A DNA stretch of 64,000 nucleotides from Pyricularia pennisetigena (GCF_004337985.1 NW_021940919.1:372001-436000); one strand, 5' to 3'. Counted from the stretch's first letter, positions 22,701-35,307 are shown. Notes: a model not told the origin generated them from the sequence alone. Made by a program: numbers and translations.

Positions 22701-25700
22701 TTCTGAGTAGCTTGCGGCAAATTTCGCCGCACTTTAACAATACGGAACTTGCTGCTCTGATCGCCGCAGATCCTGTCCTTACGGTGCTGGAACTCCTGCG
22801 AGATGCAGGTGAAGGTAACGAAGAGAAGAAAGCTCGCGTGAGTCTTTTCTGGCTGTTAACAAACCCCAGAGCATCTTCTCCCATGCTAATACTTGCCACA
22901 ACACATAGGTCCGCTCCGCCCTGTTGCTCATGGCAGAGCTTACCCTTGATAACCATCTGAAGCGAGATTACAAGAAGAAAAAGGACATGGTGGCTCGTTA
23001 TCTCCAAATCCACGCACTAGGCTTGACATCACATATCACTGAAACGCTGAAGGAGAGTTCCCCTACGCATTGCTCCGTTCACGAGCAAAAAAGATCCCTT
23101 CGAGCCATGGAGGAAATGATCAGGCTAGGCCGCTTCTTCATAAGAATTGTCAGGCCCCAGGTAAGTAGAACAAAACTTCAAGCTGGAAAACATCTGCATG
23201 ATTGCGTACAGCTAATTTTTGTGACTGCCAGATTACTGCATTTTTACTTACGGCCCTAGCATATGATGATCTCAGACCCGCTGCAATGTCCTGCTGGGCC
23301 GTACTGCTCAAGAATCTCGAAGATGACGACGTTGATGTTTTGCTGGAAACCACTTTCTTCATTATCGGCCATTACTGGCATCTTTTCGATGAAACAACCA
23401 AAACCGTCTGCCAGGAGATGTTGAACTCTCTTCTTACGAACAATCAGGATATGCTTCAGGCAAAAATCTATGAGCTGCCATCTTTTGCTCAGCTCTCCGA
23501 CCTTGTTGATATCGAGGCTCGTCTCAACTCTCTCAGGACTCCCCTGGAAACTAGAGATGCCTTCTTGATCTTTGCAAAGAGGATCGGCAACGAAAACCCA
23601 GGTGTTGTTCTTCAAGCCCTCAAGGAGCTATCTCCTTACCTGCGCGCGAATCAGTCCTACTTGCAGGCCTCGGCTATTAGTGAGAAGCCTGAAACATCGG
23701 TTACTACCCTAATGCGGGCTCTGCTCGATTGCTCTGCCAGGTATAACAGCGTCCATCTCGAGATCAGTAGTCTATGTGTCCAGTGCCTTGGAAACGTTGG
23801 CTGCCTTGATTCAAATCGACTCGAAACCGTTCGGGAGAGTCGCCAGTTCGTTGTAGCTAGAAACTTCGAAGATGCTGGCGAAACTACCAACTTTGTGTTA
23901 TTCATTCTAGAGGAGATCTTGGTCAAGGCATTTCTTTCAACGACCGACACCAGCTTCCAAGGTTTCTTGTCCTACGTTATGCAGGAGCTTCTCGAAAGGA
24001 CCGACTTCAAAACAGCTTACGTGCTCAGAGGGGGCGAAAGCGCGCATGTATACCAGAAGTGGTTGGCGCTGCCCGAGAGCGTACGAGAAGTCCTGCAGCC
24101 CTTTATGAGCTCGCGATACCGCATTAATGCGATACCGAGCGACAATATTGAGTATCCTCTTTTCCGCCCCAACAAGCCGTATGCCAACTGGCTCCGGACG
24201 TTCGTGTTCGACCTGCTGCACAAAGGACAGAATCCTTTTGCGCAGATATTGTTTGAGCCGCTGCGGCGCGTGATCAAAGTGAAAGATCCGATTGTCTCGG
24301 AATTTCTACTTCCATATTTGGTGGTTCATATAGTGGTCGGGGATGACACGGTCCAGAAAGACCGCAAAAATGTGCTTGAAGAGTTGAAGAGTATTCTGCA
24401 GCTGGAGCTGCGAGACAATGCCTCTTATGCGGAGCGGGATAATATGAAGCAATATTGCGAGGTTGGTGTCTTTTTTTTCTGACGAGCTGTTTTGCAGGCG
24501 ACTATTACTAACTCTGCCACTACGATACAGGCAGCCTTCCGGGTTTTAGACTACTCCATGAGATGGTTACAGGCACGAAAAGTGCAAATCAAACATGAGG
24601 ACAGTCATAGCCGCGAGGCTATACGGAGGGTAGAGCAGCTCATCAACTCAATACCTGCTGACCTCCTCGCAAGACGAGCCATGGAGTGCGGACAGTATGC
24701 AAGGGCTCTGTTTCACCTCGAGCCACACGCGGCCAAAATGCGGGATAATGCCAAAGCGGACCCAGAAGAAACAACACGTTTGATGTCAGAACTGCAGTTC
24801 ATATATACGCAAATCGATGAGCCAGATGGCTTGGAGGGTATCTCAGCCAGCCTAGGCGTAGTCGATCTCAACCAACAGATTCTGAGCCACCGGAAAGCAG
24901 GTCGGTGGTCACAGGCACAGTCATGGTACGAAATCCAGCTGGCGGAGGAGCCAGGAAATGTAGATGCTCAGCTTGACCTCCTCAATTGTCTTAAGGAGTC
25001 TGGGCAATACGGTAAGACAAACACGACAACGTCCATTTCTATACCATTCTGTCAACTGCAGCACAGCTAATGATTTACATTTCCTTTGCAGATGTCTTGC
25101 TGAACTACGTGGAAGGCATCAAGACAACACCAACTACGATTAATAGGATCGCTCCGTTTGCTGTCGAGGCGTCGTGGGCAACAGGCCGGTGGGAGACATT
25201 GCAAAAGTATTTGGCCTCATATAATGCGGGTGACACCACTGAGGTTTTCAACCTGGGAATTGGTCAAGCCCTGATCTGTCTACGAGAGGGACGCCGTGAC
25301 CAGTTTCATGGTTACGTCCAGCTTCTCAGGGAGAGAGTTGGCTCGTCATTGTCATGGTCAACTACTTCTTCCCTGCAAGCTTCTCATGATGCGATGCTGA
25401 AAGCGCACGTGCTGGCGGATCTAGAGCTCATCGCAGAAAAGCGTGGGGGTGCTGGTGATGAGGCTGTGAACCAGCAAGCTGTGTTGACAACACTTAACCG
25501 TCGGCTAGAGGTCATTGGTGCTTATGTTAACGACAAGCAATATGTTTTGGGCATTAGAAGGGCGGCAATGGAGCTGATGCGGCCTGATTTTGGGGATGGC
25601 GACATCTCTTCGCTCTGGTTGACGAGTGCGCGTCTCGCAAGGAAAGCGGGATCAATGCATCAGTCGTTCAATGCCGTACTCCATGCACACCGCTTAGGAG

Positions 25701-27832
25701 ATGGACTGGCCACGATCGACAACGCCAGACTACTATGGAAAGAAGGCAACCACCGCAAAGCAATTCAGGTCCTGCAGAGCGCCATCAAAGGCAACAACTT
25801 CATAGGCCCTGGCCTGGGTTCCGTCCCACCTACATCGAGCAAAAATCCCGAATCAGAGAAGAAGCTCCTGACTGCCCAGGCACACCTATTGCTAGCGAAA
25901 TGGCAAGAGTCTGCCGGCCAGACCCATACCAGTGCCCTTCGCCAGCAGTTTCAAACTGCGGCAAAAACGCACTCGCAGTGGGAGAAGGGCCACTACTACC
26001 TTGGTCGCCACTACAAGAAGGTACTCGAGTCAGAAGAGGCCCTCAAGCCTGATGACCAGAGTGACGAGTATCTGAGTGGAGAAACGGCAAAGTTGGTCAT
26101 TGAGAACTACATTCGTTCTCTTAATTATGGAACAAAGTACCTCTATCAGACCCTACCGCGGATCCTTACTTTGTGGTTAGAGCTCGGAGCTCGAGTAGAC
26201 AAGGCACCGGAGGGTAAGGTGTCGCTGTCGCGCGAATTGTATCAGCGGCGCAAGCAGCAGCTAGAGGAGCTACACAAATACCTTACGAAACACATGCAGA
26301 AGATGCCAGCATACATATTCTACACGGCACTCCCCCAGATTGTAGCACGGATAGCCCACCCTCACCCGGCAGTCTTCCAACTCTTGCAATCAATCATAGT
26401 AAAAGTGGTCGAAGCGCATCCTCGACAATCGCTCTGGAGTTTGTTAGGCGTAATGACCTCTAAGATACCGTCCGAGAGGCGCTCCAGAGCTGTCCAGATC
26501 ATCTCGGTACTGTCGAAATTTGGTAACGGCAGGAAGGTGGAGGGTGCCAGCTTTGATCTGAAGCAGCTCATGCGGATGGGCGAAAAGCTGGCCGAACAGC
26601 TTCTGTCAGCATGCAACAACGGCGATTTCCAAAGTAACAGGACAACAGTTGCCAGTCTTAGTCGGGATTTAGGATTCAACTCGAAATGCACGCCGTGTCC
26701 CTTGGTGGTCCCGATCGAGAAAACTCTGACGGCAACTTTGCCAGCCCTGACGGGCAATGTCCGGAAGCACAAGGCTTTCAGCCAGGACCTGATAACTCTG
26801 GATTCGTTCCTTGATGAAGTCCTAGTTTTGAGTTCGCTGGCCAAGCCGAGAAAGCTACAGGCTCGCGGGTCGGACGGCAACATCTACGGTGTGCTGGTGA
26901 AGCCTAAGGACGACTTGCGGACGGATCAGCGTCTAATGGAATTCAACGGCATGATAAACCGATCTCTGAAGCGTGATGCCGAAAGCAGTCGAAGGAGACT
27001 GTACATCCGAACCTATGCCGTCACACCGCTGAATGAAGAGTGCGGCATCATCGAATGGGTTGATGGCCTCAAAACTCTCCGAGATATCTTGCTCAACATA
27101 TACAAGGCGAAGGGGATCTCCCCTAACTACGGGCAGATCCAGACGCTGATGCGTGATGCTGCAGCTGGAGATGGCAGGAACGTCCGGGTGTTCACAGACC
27201 AGGTCCTTGCTATGTTCCCTGCAGTGCTGCCCTCGTGGTTTATGTCACAGTTCCCGGAGCCGTCAGCATGGTTCGCTGCTCGTCTCAAATACACAAGGTC
27301 CTGTGCGGTCATGTCCATGGTGGGCACAATCCTGGGACTCGGGGACCGGCACGGCGAGAACGTCCTACTTGAGGAAGGGAATGGCGGCGTCTTCCACGTC
27401 GACTTCAACTGCCTCTTCGACAAGGGCCTTACGTTTGCGACTCCGGAGCGCGTACCGTTCCGACTGACGCACAACATGAGGGCCGCAATGGGCATCTACG
27501 GGCACGAGGGCCCCTTCCGCAAGTGCTGCGAGCTGACGTTAAGTATCCTCCGGCAGCAAGAGGAAACGTTGATGACGATTCTTGAGGCTTTCATCTATGA
27601 CCCCACGCTGGACCTTCAGAGGGACAAGAAGCGCGACCGGGTGGGTGGGCACGGGACGGTGAGGCTGAACCCGCACAGCGTCGTGGAGAGCATCAGGCGC
27701 AAGGTCAAGGGATTGCTACCAGAGGAGAGTATCCCGCTGGGCGTGGAGGGTCAGGTAGAGGAGCTGATCAAGCAGGCTATTGATCCGAGGAACTTGACGG
27801 CCATGTATATTGGGTGGTGTCCTTTTCTGTGA
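19764..27832 (+). CDS. MEC1: Mec1/ATR-family checkpoint kinase (PIKK)
   Basis: Eleven exons: 19764-20397, 20459-21090, 21162-21436, 21502-21903, 21972-22139, 22197-22293, 22361-22837, 22909-23160, 23232-24461, 24498-25011, 25092-27832, joined in frame to 2473 residues, normal for fungal ATR. The first in-frame ATG is taken as the start; a second lies at 19821. The N-terminal ~1500 residues are HEAT-like helices, with the junction FNE-ILNLAAARKTTP typical of Mec1. A FAT domain covers roughly 1500-2000. The kinase domain begins near 2150 (YGVLVKPKDDLRTD). The catalytic loop is GLGDRHGENVLL (about 2310) and the metal-binding segment HVDFNCLFDKG, both intact. The FATC ends the protein at MYIGWCPFL. 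The RLTHNM...GHEGPFRKCCELTL region separates ATR from ATM/Tel1. Known role: with its partner Ddc2/ATRIP it senses RPA-coated ssDNA and triggers the replication/damage checkpoint in the nucleus (UvsB in Aspergillus, MUS-9 in Neurospora). Confidence 0.93.
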
Positions 27833-28723
27833 GCGTGAGTGTGAGCTTAGATTTAGTTGTTATATGGCTTGGCATCTCGATTTTACGGTTTTTACGGTTT
27901 TTATCCTTTTTTTTTCCTTCTTTCTGGGATCGATTTAGCGCAGGGGCATTGCGAATGCCTGCATAACTGTGATCATGGTAAAAGGTAGTGGGTTGCCATC
28001 AAACTTATGGTAGAGAGTTTTACGAGCAACAGTTGTTCGTGCAGGGACAGGGTATCTGTACTGGATGAGAGAGGCTGAATATGAATAAATTGTCAATAGT
28101 TTTTCACAGTATTCTTGCACATACTTGATGAATGAGTCAAATCCTAAACATTCAAGATGAGTACACCATTTTCTTTTTCCAAATTTCCTTTAACAAGTCT
28201 CTTGGTGCGCCTGTTCATTTCAGCAAAAAGCAAAGAGACTGCCACGGCCCTGCCGAATTAGGCACCCGCAGGCAAAATAGGGTGGGGCGCCTTCGTTGCC
28301 GATTTCAGGGGAACGCGACTGTTCTGCGCGTGCCGTGCAACCAACACTTTCGGCCAGCCGCTCTCAAACTTTTTTTTTTTTTTCCTGCCTTCCGTCTTTG
28401 TCTTCTTCAGAGGTGAACAAAAATCAATTCTCGACGCGGAAACTTCTTTCATCTAGAAATCTGCAATTAGCAATCCAAGGCCATCTGTTTTTGTTTTGTT
28501 TTGTCGGTTTGGTTTGTGTGTTTTTCCGCGCGGCCAAGCTCACGGCTCAAGCTCAAGCTCGAGCAAAAGCACTAGACTAGCTCTCCAGCTCTGGGGCAGC
28601 GCGTCATCGCGCCATCATTCTGCTTTGTTTGTTCCGCGCAATTGCAGATAGTGATTTCGCGACACTTTTTCTGTTTTGCCTGTGAGCGAAACCATTCAAC
28701 AAGCAAACGGCAGCAGACATAGT

Positions 28724-28763
28724 AAAAAAAAAAAAAAAAAAAAAAAGTCCTACCCAATCGGTG

Positions 28764-28798
<35 letters not shown>
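28724..28798. repeat. A23 and T33 tracts separated by 19 bp
   Basis: A run of 23 A (28724-28746) is followed by 19 mixed bases and a run of 33 T (28766-28798). The arms are complementary and could form a hairpin in RNA or a cruciform in DNA. Such tracts are also prone to sequencing and assembly error, so the exact lengths are uncertain. Confidence 0.85.
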
Positions 28799-28800
<2 letters not shown>

Positions 28801-28864
28801 CAACGTGCCTGTCCTTGTGATCCTCGATGCTGTTAGCGAACGGGGCGGTATCGAAAATCGCCGA

Positions 28865-28872
28865 TATAAAAG
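28865..28872 (+). promoter_or_regulatory. TATA box (TATAAAAG) before the PARP-finger gene
   Basis: TATAAAAG lies about 77 bp upstream of the first recognisable zinc-finger codons, and a TGACGTAA (CRE/AP-1-like) octamer sits at 28916-28923. If this is the real promoter, no ATG follows it before the finger, which conflicts with the coding model. Confidence 0.4.
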
Positions 28873-28941
28873 CTTGTTTGGTCTGATCGCGTGTTTGAAG
28901 CAAAACGCCTTTCACTGACGTAATTTGATATCAACCCAAAG

Positions 28942-30465
28942 AGTTATCGCCCAACAACCGGGCCACCTGCAACGACACGGTGTGCAAGGCGGCCGGCGAC
29001 AAATGCACGAAGGGCACTTTGCGCTTCGGCAGCTGGTTTGTCATTCCCAACTCGGAGCATGGAAGTTGGAAATGGAAACACTGGTAATAATGTCCCTCAT
29101 CAAGCCATTCATTCACCTTGATTTTGTTTGCGATCTTTGGGCTTTTCCTCCCTGGCCTCGCGTGTTCTCTTTGATCTACTTGCTGACATGAATGTTTTCC
29201 CAAAGGGGCTGCGTCTCCGGCTTCCAGCTCTGCAACGTCCGCGATGCAGTTCAGCAGGAGGACGGCACTTTCAACTGGGATCTGCTCGACGGCTATGACG
29301 AGCTAAAGTTGGTGCTCATGCTATACATGATCAGAAGCTAGTGGCAGATGTTGCTGACACCCTCTGCAGTGATCACCCCGAACTGCAGGCCAAGATTCGC
29401 CGTTGCGTCGAGCAGGGCCACATTGACCCTGAGGATTTCAGGGGCGTGAGTTTAAAAGCCAGAAATCTAGACAAGTCCTCGTAATTGAGGCTGCCAGTAT
29501 GTTTGGAAAGATGGCTGACTTTGTTGCTCCCATCAGGACCCCAAATTCAATGTCCCTGGCTCAAAGGGCATTCGCGGACGTGCTAAGGTCACCAAGATGA
29601 AGGCTGAAGTCGAGGGTGATGATGATGAGGAGGAGGAGGAGGGAGAGAAACAAAAGGTATGTCATCCAGGAGAACCTGGACTAGCGCGCCAGCTCTGCCC
29701 ATTTGCGTGCCTTTGAGTACCCGTATTTCGTAAGCTGACGACAAACAGCCCAAGGCCAAGGCTGCGGCATCCAAGAAGGGGGCCAAGGGTGGACGCAAGA
29801 AGGCCAGCACTGAAGACGACGACGAGGTACAGGCAGAGGAGGAAACAGAGGCTCCCAAGAAGAAGGGCCGTGGCCGCAAGAAGGCCGAGGTGGACGAAGA
29901 GGACGAAGATTCCGAACCACCCAAGAAGAGGGGTCGTCCCCGCAAGTCCAATGCTTCTGTTGCAGCTAAAGAAGAACCTGTGGAGGAGCCAGCCAAGCCC
30001 GCTACCAAGAAGGGCGCCCGCGCCAGCCATGGCAAATCCACAGACACTCCCATCGAGGGTGAGGCAGAGTCGGAGGAGAAGCCTGTGAAGAATGGCCGCG
30101 GCGGACGTAAGTCCAACGCTTCAGCCGTTGTGAAGGACGAGGAATCTGACTCGGCCCCTGTTGCTGAGCCGAAGCAGACTGCTAAGCGCAAGCGGGGTGC
30201 CACAAAGCAGATTGAGGCTGATGAGCAAGACGATGATAAGCCGGCTCCGGTCAAAAAGGCACGTGGACGACCGAGAAAGTCCGATACTGTCGTTGAACCT
30301 GTCAAGGATGAGGAGGCCTCCGAGGCCGAGGACGACACTGAGTCCAAGCCCGAGCCGGCTAAACGTGGCCGCGAGCCCAAGTCTGCGGCTGCCGCACCCA
30401 AGAAGACTGCAGCTAAGGGAAAGACTGACGGCAGAAGGCGCTCTGGCCGTGGTCAGAACAGGTGA
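28942..30465 (+). CDS. PARP-type zinc-finger protein with AT-hooks (5' end unresolved)
   Basis: Five exons are visible: from about 28942-29082, then 29206-29307, 29370-29445, 29537-29656 and 29749-30465. The first two encode a PARP-type (CCHC) zinc finger: NNRATC-x4-C ... LRFGSW ... WKWKHWGC, with the fourth metal ligand's codon close after the splice. A short helical segment follows (HPELQAKIRRCVEQGHIDPEDF). The rest is disordered, alternating acidic and Lys/Arg blocks, with two good AT-hooks (KKRGRPRKS near 29920-29950, ARGRPRKS near 30260-30285). There is no PARP catalytic domain, as in fission yeast Hpz1/Hpz2. A nuclear DNA-break or AT-rich-DNA binder is the likely role. The start codon was not found: the frame is closed by TGA at 28926 and no ATG joins it. 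The end may be extended: AG/GTGAGC at 30463 with an acceptor near 30546 would replace the last codon with Ser-Ser-stop. Confidence 0.8.
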
Positions 30466-31108
30466 GCTTGTTGCCGTCATTACTGCTCAAATTACATGGG
30501 TTTCGTCCGCAAGTTATACATACAGTACTGACTTAGTCTCACCCAGTTCCTGAGTTCTCGTCATCTGAAGTCCAGTCAATGGCTCATCACACTGGCGACA
30601 GCAAAGCTATTGTAACATTACCCACCATGAGGCAGTTGACACGGCCTGTTCCGATAATGCCGAATTGTCCTGATTTCGTTGCCTGATATTACCTTGCGTT
30701 GTTAACGAGATACCTCCTGAGGATGCCGTATGGATACAGTTTCATTGTTCGGAGCAGCAGAAATAATCAAGCGTTGCCTTGCAGTTTTGTTTATTTTGTT
30801 GTTTTTTTGCGGTCAGTTATTATCATGTTGTCCTGTCATTTCAAGCGGTGTCTTGACGAAGCCAAGCATGGTTTCGGATGAAACGGTTTATTTGGCGGCG
30901 TACTTGTATCGTAACGGAACACATAGCTAGTTACCAGTACGTGCCGTCGTGGGTAGGTGGGAAAGAGTGAACTGCCCGAATGTCATTCTAAATTCAGATC
31001 TACTTTTCACTTTTCTCTACGCTGTTTTCCACTCGATACCGCGTCTACAGGCTCAGATAGCCAGGCCTATACAAGACAGCACCTTTTTGACACTTTTCTT
31101 TCTTCTTC
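30466..31108. other. Intergenic between convergent genes
   Basis: No gene seen. A possible last intron of the zinc-finger gene (30463 to about 30546, with a CTGAC branch site and CACCCAG acceptor) may fall at its left end. The rest is 3' sequence shared with dihydroorotase on the other strand. Confidence 0.45.
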
Positions 31109-32726
31109 TTAAACCCACTGCAGAGTGAAGACATCAGCGCCGGCTTTTGAAAGGCCAACCTCGACGGCACCATCGTCGCTCTTGATGCTGGTGGGGATTT
31201 TGTCGCCCTTCCTCTCGAGCACGATCCTTCCGGGCGCGGGATCGGGCAGCTTGTAGAAGCGCCTGCCGGCCCGGCTAAGGAACTGCTCGAGGTGCTCCTG
31301 CGTGACGTCGGCCTCGTCGACGGCGCCGCGCTCGACGGCGGCCTCGAGCGCGAGCAGGACCAGCTGTGTGGCAAACGGCTGGGTGAAGACGCCGGCCGGG
31401 GCGGGCTTGTTGGACTTGGTGGGCAGGAGGTGGGGGGCTGAGTCGCTGCCACTGGAAGAAGGGGGGGTTGAGAAGAAACGAGAAAACATCAGGGGGTTTA
31501 GGTTAGACACGAGTAGAAGCTAAAATGAGAAAATCGAGGGGACGGCCGGTGCTTACAAGAAGAACTTGGGGTTTCCGCTGGCTGCGGCCTTGAGGAGCGC
31601 GTCTCGGTCCTTGGGCTTCTTGGGGATGGGCTTGCAGAAGGCATGCGGGTCGACCTCGCTGTCATCACCCGTCAGGTACAGGTGGTGGGCCGTGATGGTA
31701 CCTGCAAGAAAAGGGGAGAACGGTCGGGAGGTATCGTAAGCACAGTATTCCTCGAGCAGAAAGAACGACCAAAGAAGAAAAAGAGAGAGTAAAATTTGGG
31801 CAAAAGAAAGAGAAACAAAAGAGCAGTCATCTATACGCACCCGCGACAGTAGGCCCGCAGGCCTTGACGGCGTCGATGGCGGCAGCGGTCGAGCAGTGCT
31901 CCAAGACGACCCTGAGGTTGGGGAACTTTGCGTGCAGGCGGTGGAGCTCGGGCAGGAAGGCCTCCTCGAGCGAGAGGTCCTCGGAGGGGGCGACGCCGGG
32001 CACCTCGCCGTGCAGGTTGAGAACCATGTCGTGGCGCTCCATCTCGGCAAAGACGGACGAGTAGGCCTCGAGGAAGTCGGCGCCAGCGCCTGCCTCGGAG
32101 TTGGTTGTCACGCCCTGCGGGTACATCTTGACGCCCGTGATGCCGGCGGCGGCGGCTTCGGAGATGACGGTGGGGGTCACTGAGGGGTGGAGCTATTGTT
32201 TGTGGATTGCGTTTTTGTGGTGATGAGATGCTGTCCTAAGAACAAGACAATTATGCCTTCTTGGTTGACCAAGACTCAGCTAAGAGGATTAAATACAAAC
32301 TTACATATAAGGACATCAGGTAGGTCACCTCAGGGTCAAGAGCCTGGAGCCTTGACTTGTACTCGAGAGCCTGGCCTACGGTAGTAACCGGTGGTTGCAG
32401 GTTCGGCTGAGTTGGTGTTATTGATATATCAGCCGTTCATTCACCATTTTGAATATATTCTTAGTTCAAGGCTATCGGGGCTTGGGCGATGAGAGGAGCC
32501 ATGGTCCCGTACCATGACGAAAACAGTATCTACACCCCCCTTGCGGATACTCGGGACGACCAATTCCATGAGCTTGAATATAAAATCACAATGTCAGCGA
32601 ATTTCTTTCACTTCTAGTAGAGGAGAATATAACAATACGACAAGTAACAACCTGGCCTTGGCGCAAATGCACGTGCATGTCTGCCGATGGCGGCAGCTCC
32701 AAGCGCTGAATCTCCTTGAGCTTCAT
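31109..32726 (-). CDS. URA4: Dihydroorotase (type II, Ura4)
   Basis: Six exons on the minus strand: 32726-32652, 32572-32513, 32406-32305, 32192-31841, 31701-31557, 31451-31109, joined in frame to 358 residues. This is the usual length for fungal Ura4 and for E. coli-type PyrC. It catalyses ring closure of carbamoyl-aspartate to dihydroorotate, the third step of pyrimidine synthesis, in the cytosol. The binuclear zinc site is complete: H18 and H20 in DMHVHLR, K101 in GVKMYPQG (the Lys carboxylated in this family), H140 in LNLHGE, H178 in VLEHCS and D248 in FGSDSAPH. The HHLYLTGDD strand is also typical. The ATG at 32726 gives the expected MKLKEIQRLELP beginning. The first three exons are only 60-102 bp long. 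The assignment is confident. Confidence 0.93.
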
Positions 32727-34993
32727 CTTGATTTGGATTGTTTTGCTAGGTGAACAGGTAATATTGGGGTTTGTTTGTAAGATTTTTGTTTTTATTTTTC
32801 TCAACTAAGTCGTATTCAGGGTTTTTTTATGAGGGTATTCCCAACCCATCCAAATCCATCGTATCCCTGAGGAATCAAATCGCGGGGCAGTAACCGATAA
32901 GCTTGCTTGTAGGTGCGATAAGATCCTATAGCCCCGTCGTAGGTCCACTTTCCGACAAGGATAGCAGCCATAAGTGATTCGAAAGCCACAACTTTATCGG
33001 TTGTTCATTCGATTGCGTCTGCCTGCATCAGGAGGCTTGACACACAAGGAAGACAAAGATGCCATGATATCATGGCTTGTATGGCCATCCTGATATCCGC
33101 AAAGTGGCTTTTGAGGAAGGTGTGTTTTTTTTTTTTCTTTTTTCATGATTGATTGGAAACGATTTCTTCTTGTAATCCGTTGGTAATCTTTAACATTGTT
33201 TATCATTACTCTAAGACAAGCGAATTCTTTATTTCCTTCATTAGTTCAACGGTCACAGACGAAAGTGCTTACCTGTCTCGCCTGCCCTTCTGACTGTACC
33301 GTACCATACATAGTATGAGTACTTAGAAATTAGTCAACTGCCATGTGACGGTAAATTTATTAGCCCGAGCGACTGGATGGCGCATATTTTTGCAAGCTGC
33401 CTTCTGGTCTACATGACGCAAACTAGACCAAGCACATACATAGTGGCAGAATCGCGTATTAGTTGGCCAGTATTAAGAGCCTCCGGCCGGTCGCATTCAA
33501 TAGAACCAGGCTGATGTGCATACCGTGAGGACAGAGAGGCTTCATTCTTTGGTATTACTGGGTAATGGACCATATATGTGAGATTTTATAATTGAAAACG
33601 TCAAGTCATTCAGGTTTGTCTGGGAAACAAAAGTCAAATGCTACAAAGTGGATCCCGGCAGCAACTGCACAATTGCGTCAGAGTCAGCTTGGTTGGACAT
33701 AACCAATCAAGCCAGTCAGCAGCCAGTTCGTACTCTTGTGTCAGGGCATAACCCAGCAGGAAGACGAGGCTCGAGTGTAGCTACGCCTTTACCTTATAGC
33801 ACGGACGAGTCATTAATGTCATTCTCTCTGGGTCCGTTGGGTACCATACAGAGTACGACGGTACGAAATCGAATACCACGTAGCAAGCTTGGGGAGGATT
33901 CCTGGAATGAAGAAGGATTACGCCGATGACGGCGATTTCCACCTGGTTCCATGATTTCGGGTACCAAAGAACGTTTCAAGAACCCTCATCGAAAAAGGGG
34001 AAGTGAAAAGAAAACGCAAGAAAATCGAAAAGAAAAAAAAGAAAGAAACAGTCGAACGACTTCTGGGTTCACAAGACAGAGTCTTGCTGAATTGGGACAA
34101 TCGTCTTCACACAAACATGGGCACGAGCACGACTCGGCGGGGCTTGGGGGTCTCTGCTGAGACATGTTGGGCCCCGCGACTGCCACTACCTGTCACACCC
34201 TGTCCAAGGGTTCATTTGCACCGAGGGTGTGTCTGGATGAAGAAAGCTACTTCAGGTGTGCCGCACACAGATTGATGGGCAGGTGGATGATGCAGGTGGA
34301 TGATGTGCAATACTCTCCCTCAAGATCCCTACATGAGTTTGGCGTCTTGGTAATTGTTGATCAGCTTGTTGAAGAAGAAGAAAAGAAAAAAAAAGGCGGC
34401 TTCATCTGCAGTGGGATTGTAATACGGACCGCGGACTACTCTTCTCACTCTAGGTTATGGTTACGACCAAGTCCTTGGCCGCCTCGCCTAATTAAGGTAA
34501 GGGCAGTTGGGCATTGGCGGTGCCGTAAGCAAAAATTGTGCAGTGCAGTGCAGTGCTTTTTAAACGGCCATCCAAAGACAAGCAAAATAATAACGGTGAG
34601 ACAAAAAAAAAAAAAAAAAAAGAAGCAAAAGAGAAAAAAATCAAAAGACTCCAGACGGTTTAAAACATTACCCAGCTCTACAAAACAATCCCATGTCGCG
34701 GCAATTGCACGGCTCACAGCTCCTGTTGCTATTTCCTGATCGTTTTGCATTGATTCCCAGAATATCCCGCCTCCGCTTCTGTCTTTGCCCGGTTACCGCC
34801 CCGTTGATGCGCATCCCTGCCGTCCGCTGCCAAAGGCTGCCACAAAATGCTTTTCCTAAGCAGAAACAGCAAGTTCAGTCCACAACCCCTGCCCGACCGT
34901 CCGAACCTGGTGGGGTCGCCTGGTATCCTGGTAGTTACACTAGCACAGCTTCCATGTTGGCAATGCTGGCCGAAACCCCCCTGCCCACTTCAA

Positions 34994-35020
34994 CCCAAAC
35001 CCAAACCCAAACCCAACCCC
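34994..35020. repeat. (CCCAAA)n microsatellite
   Basis: About four copies of CCCAAA in the long upstream region of the DUF8035-type gene. Although C-rich and strand-biased, it is not the ascomycete telomere repeat (CCCTAA). Confidence 0.75.
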
Positions 35021-35307
35021 TCCAAGCCCACCCTCCACTGTCATTCTCTCATCCGAACCAAGCAGAGCAAAGCGGGCGGGCAGACCACATTTGGATGACG
35101 ACGTTTTCTTTCCATCCGCCCTTCTTTTTTTTGCGCTCCTGTTCCCTGCGTCTCCGTCCAAGTGTGTTCGCCTGCTTGCGATTTGACGAAGACCCTGAAA
35201 GCCCCTATATTCGGCTCTTATCGTCTCATTTCTCCCAACTTCAAGTTGGCACTTTTCTTTTTCCTTCTCCTTTTGTCCCTCTCTAGGTCGCTGTATTTCG
35301 CTCCTTG

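Larger units (their letters stand above)
27833..28941. other. Intergenic with homopolymers, leader of the zinc-finger gene
   Basis: No complete gene. It contains a duplicated TTTTTACGG motif (about 27882-27903), an AATAAA at 28084-28089 that may serve MEC1, poly(A) and poly(T) tracts at 28724-28798, and a TATA element at 28865. The 5' end of the PARP-finger gene must lie in or near this interval. Confidence 0.5.

Noticed and set aside
29589..30401. 270-codon minus-strand frame
   Set aside because: Ser/Leu/Ala low-complexity shadow of the Lys/Glu-rich exons of the zinc-finger gene.
5803..30465. Uls1-type, Mec1 and PARP-finger genes as a genome-maintenance cluster
   Set aside because: They are separated by unrelated genes (COX16, an unknown protein) and kilobases of DNA. 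Chance linkage is the simpler reading unless synteny shows otherwise.
34994..35020. CCCAAA repeats as an internal telomere-like sequence
   Set aside because: Ascomycete telomeres are CCCTAA/TTAGGG. This is a plain microsatellite with four copies.
34693..35286. 197-codon plus-strand frame before the DUF8035-type gene
   Set aside because: It is built largely from the CCCAAA microsatellite and pyrimidine-rich leader sequence. More likely promoter and 5' leader.
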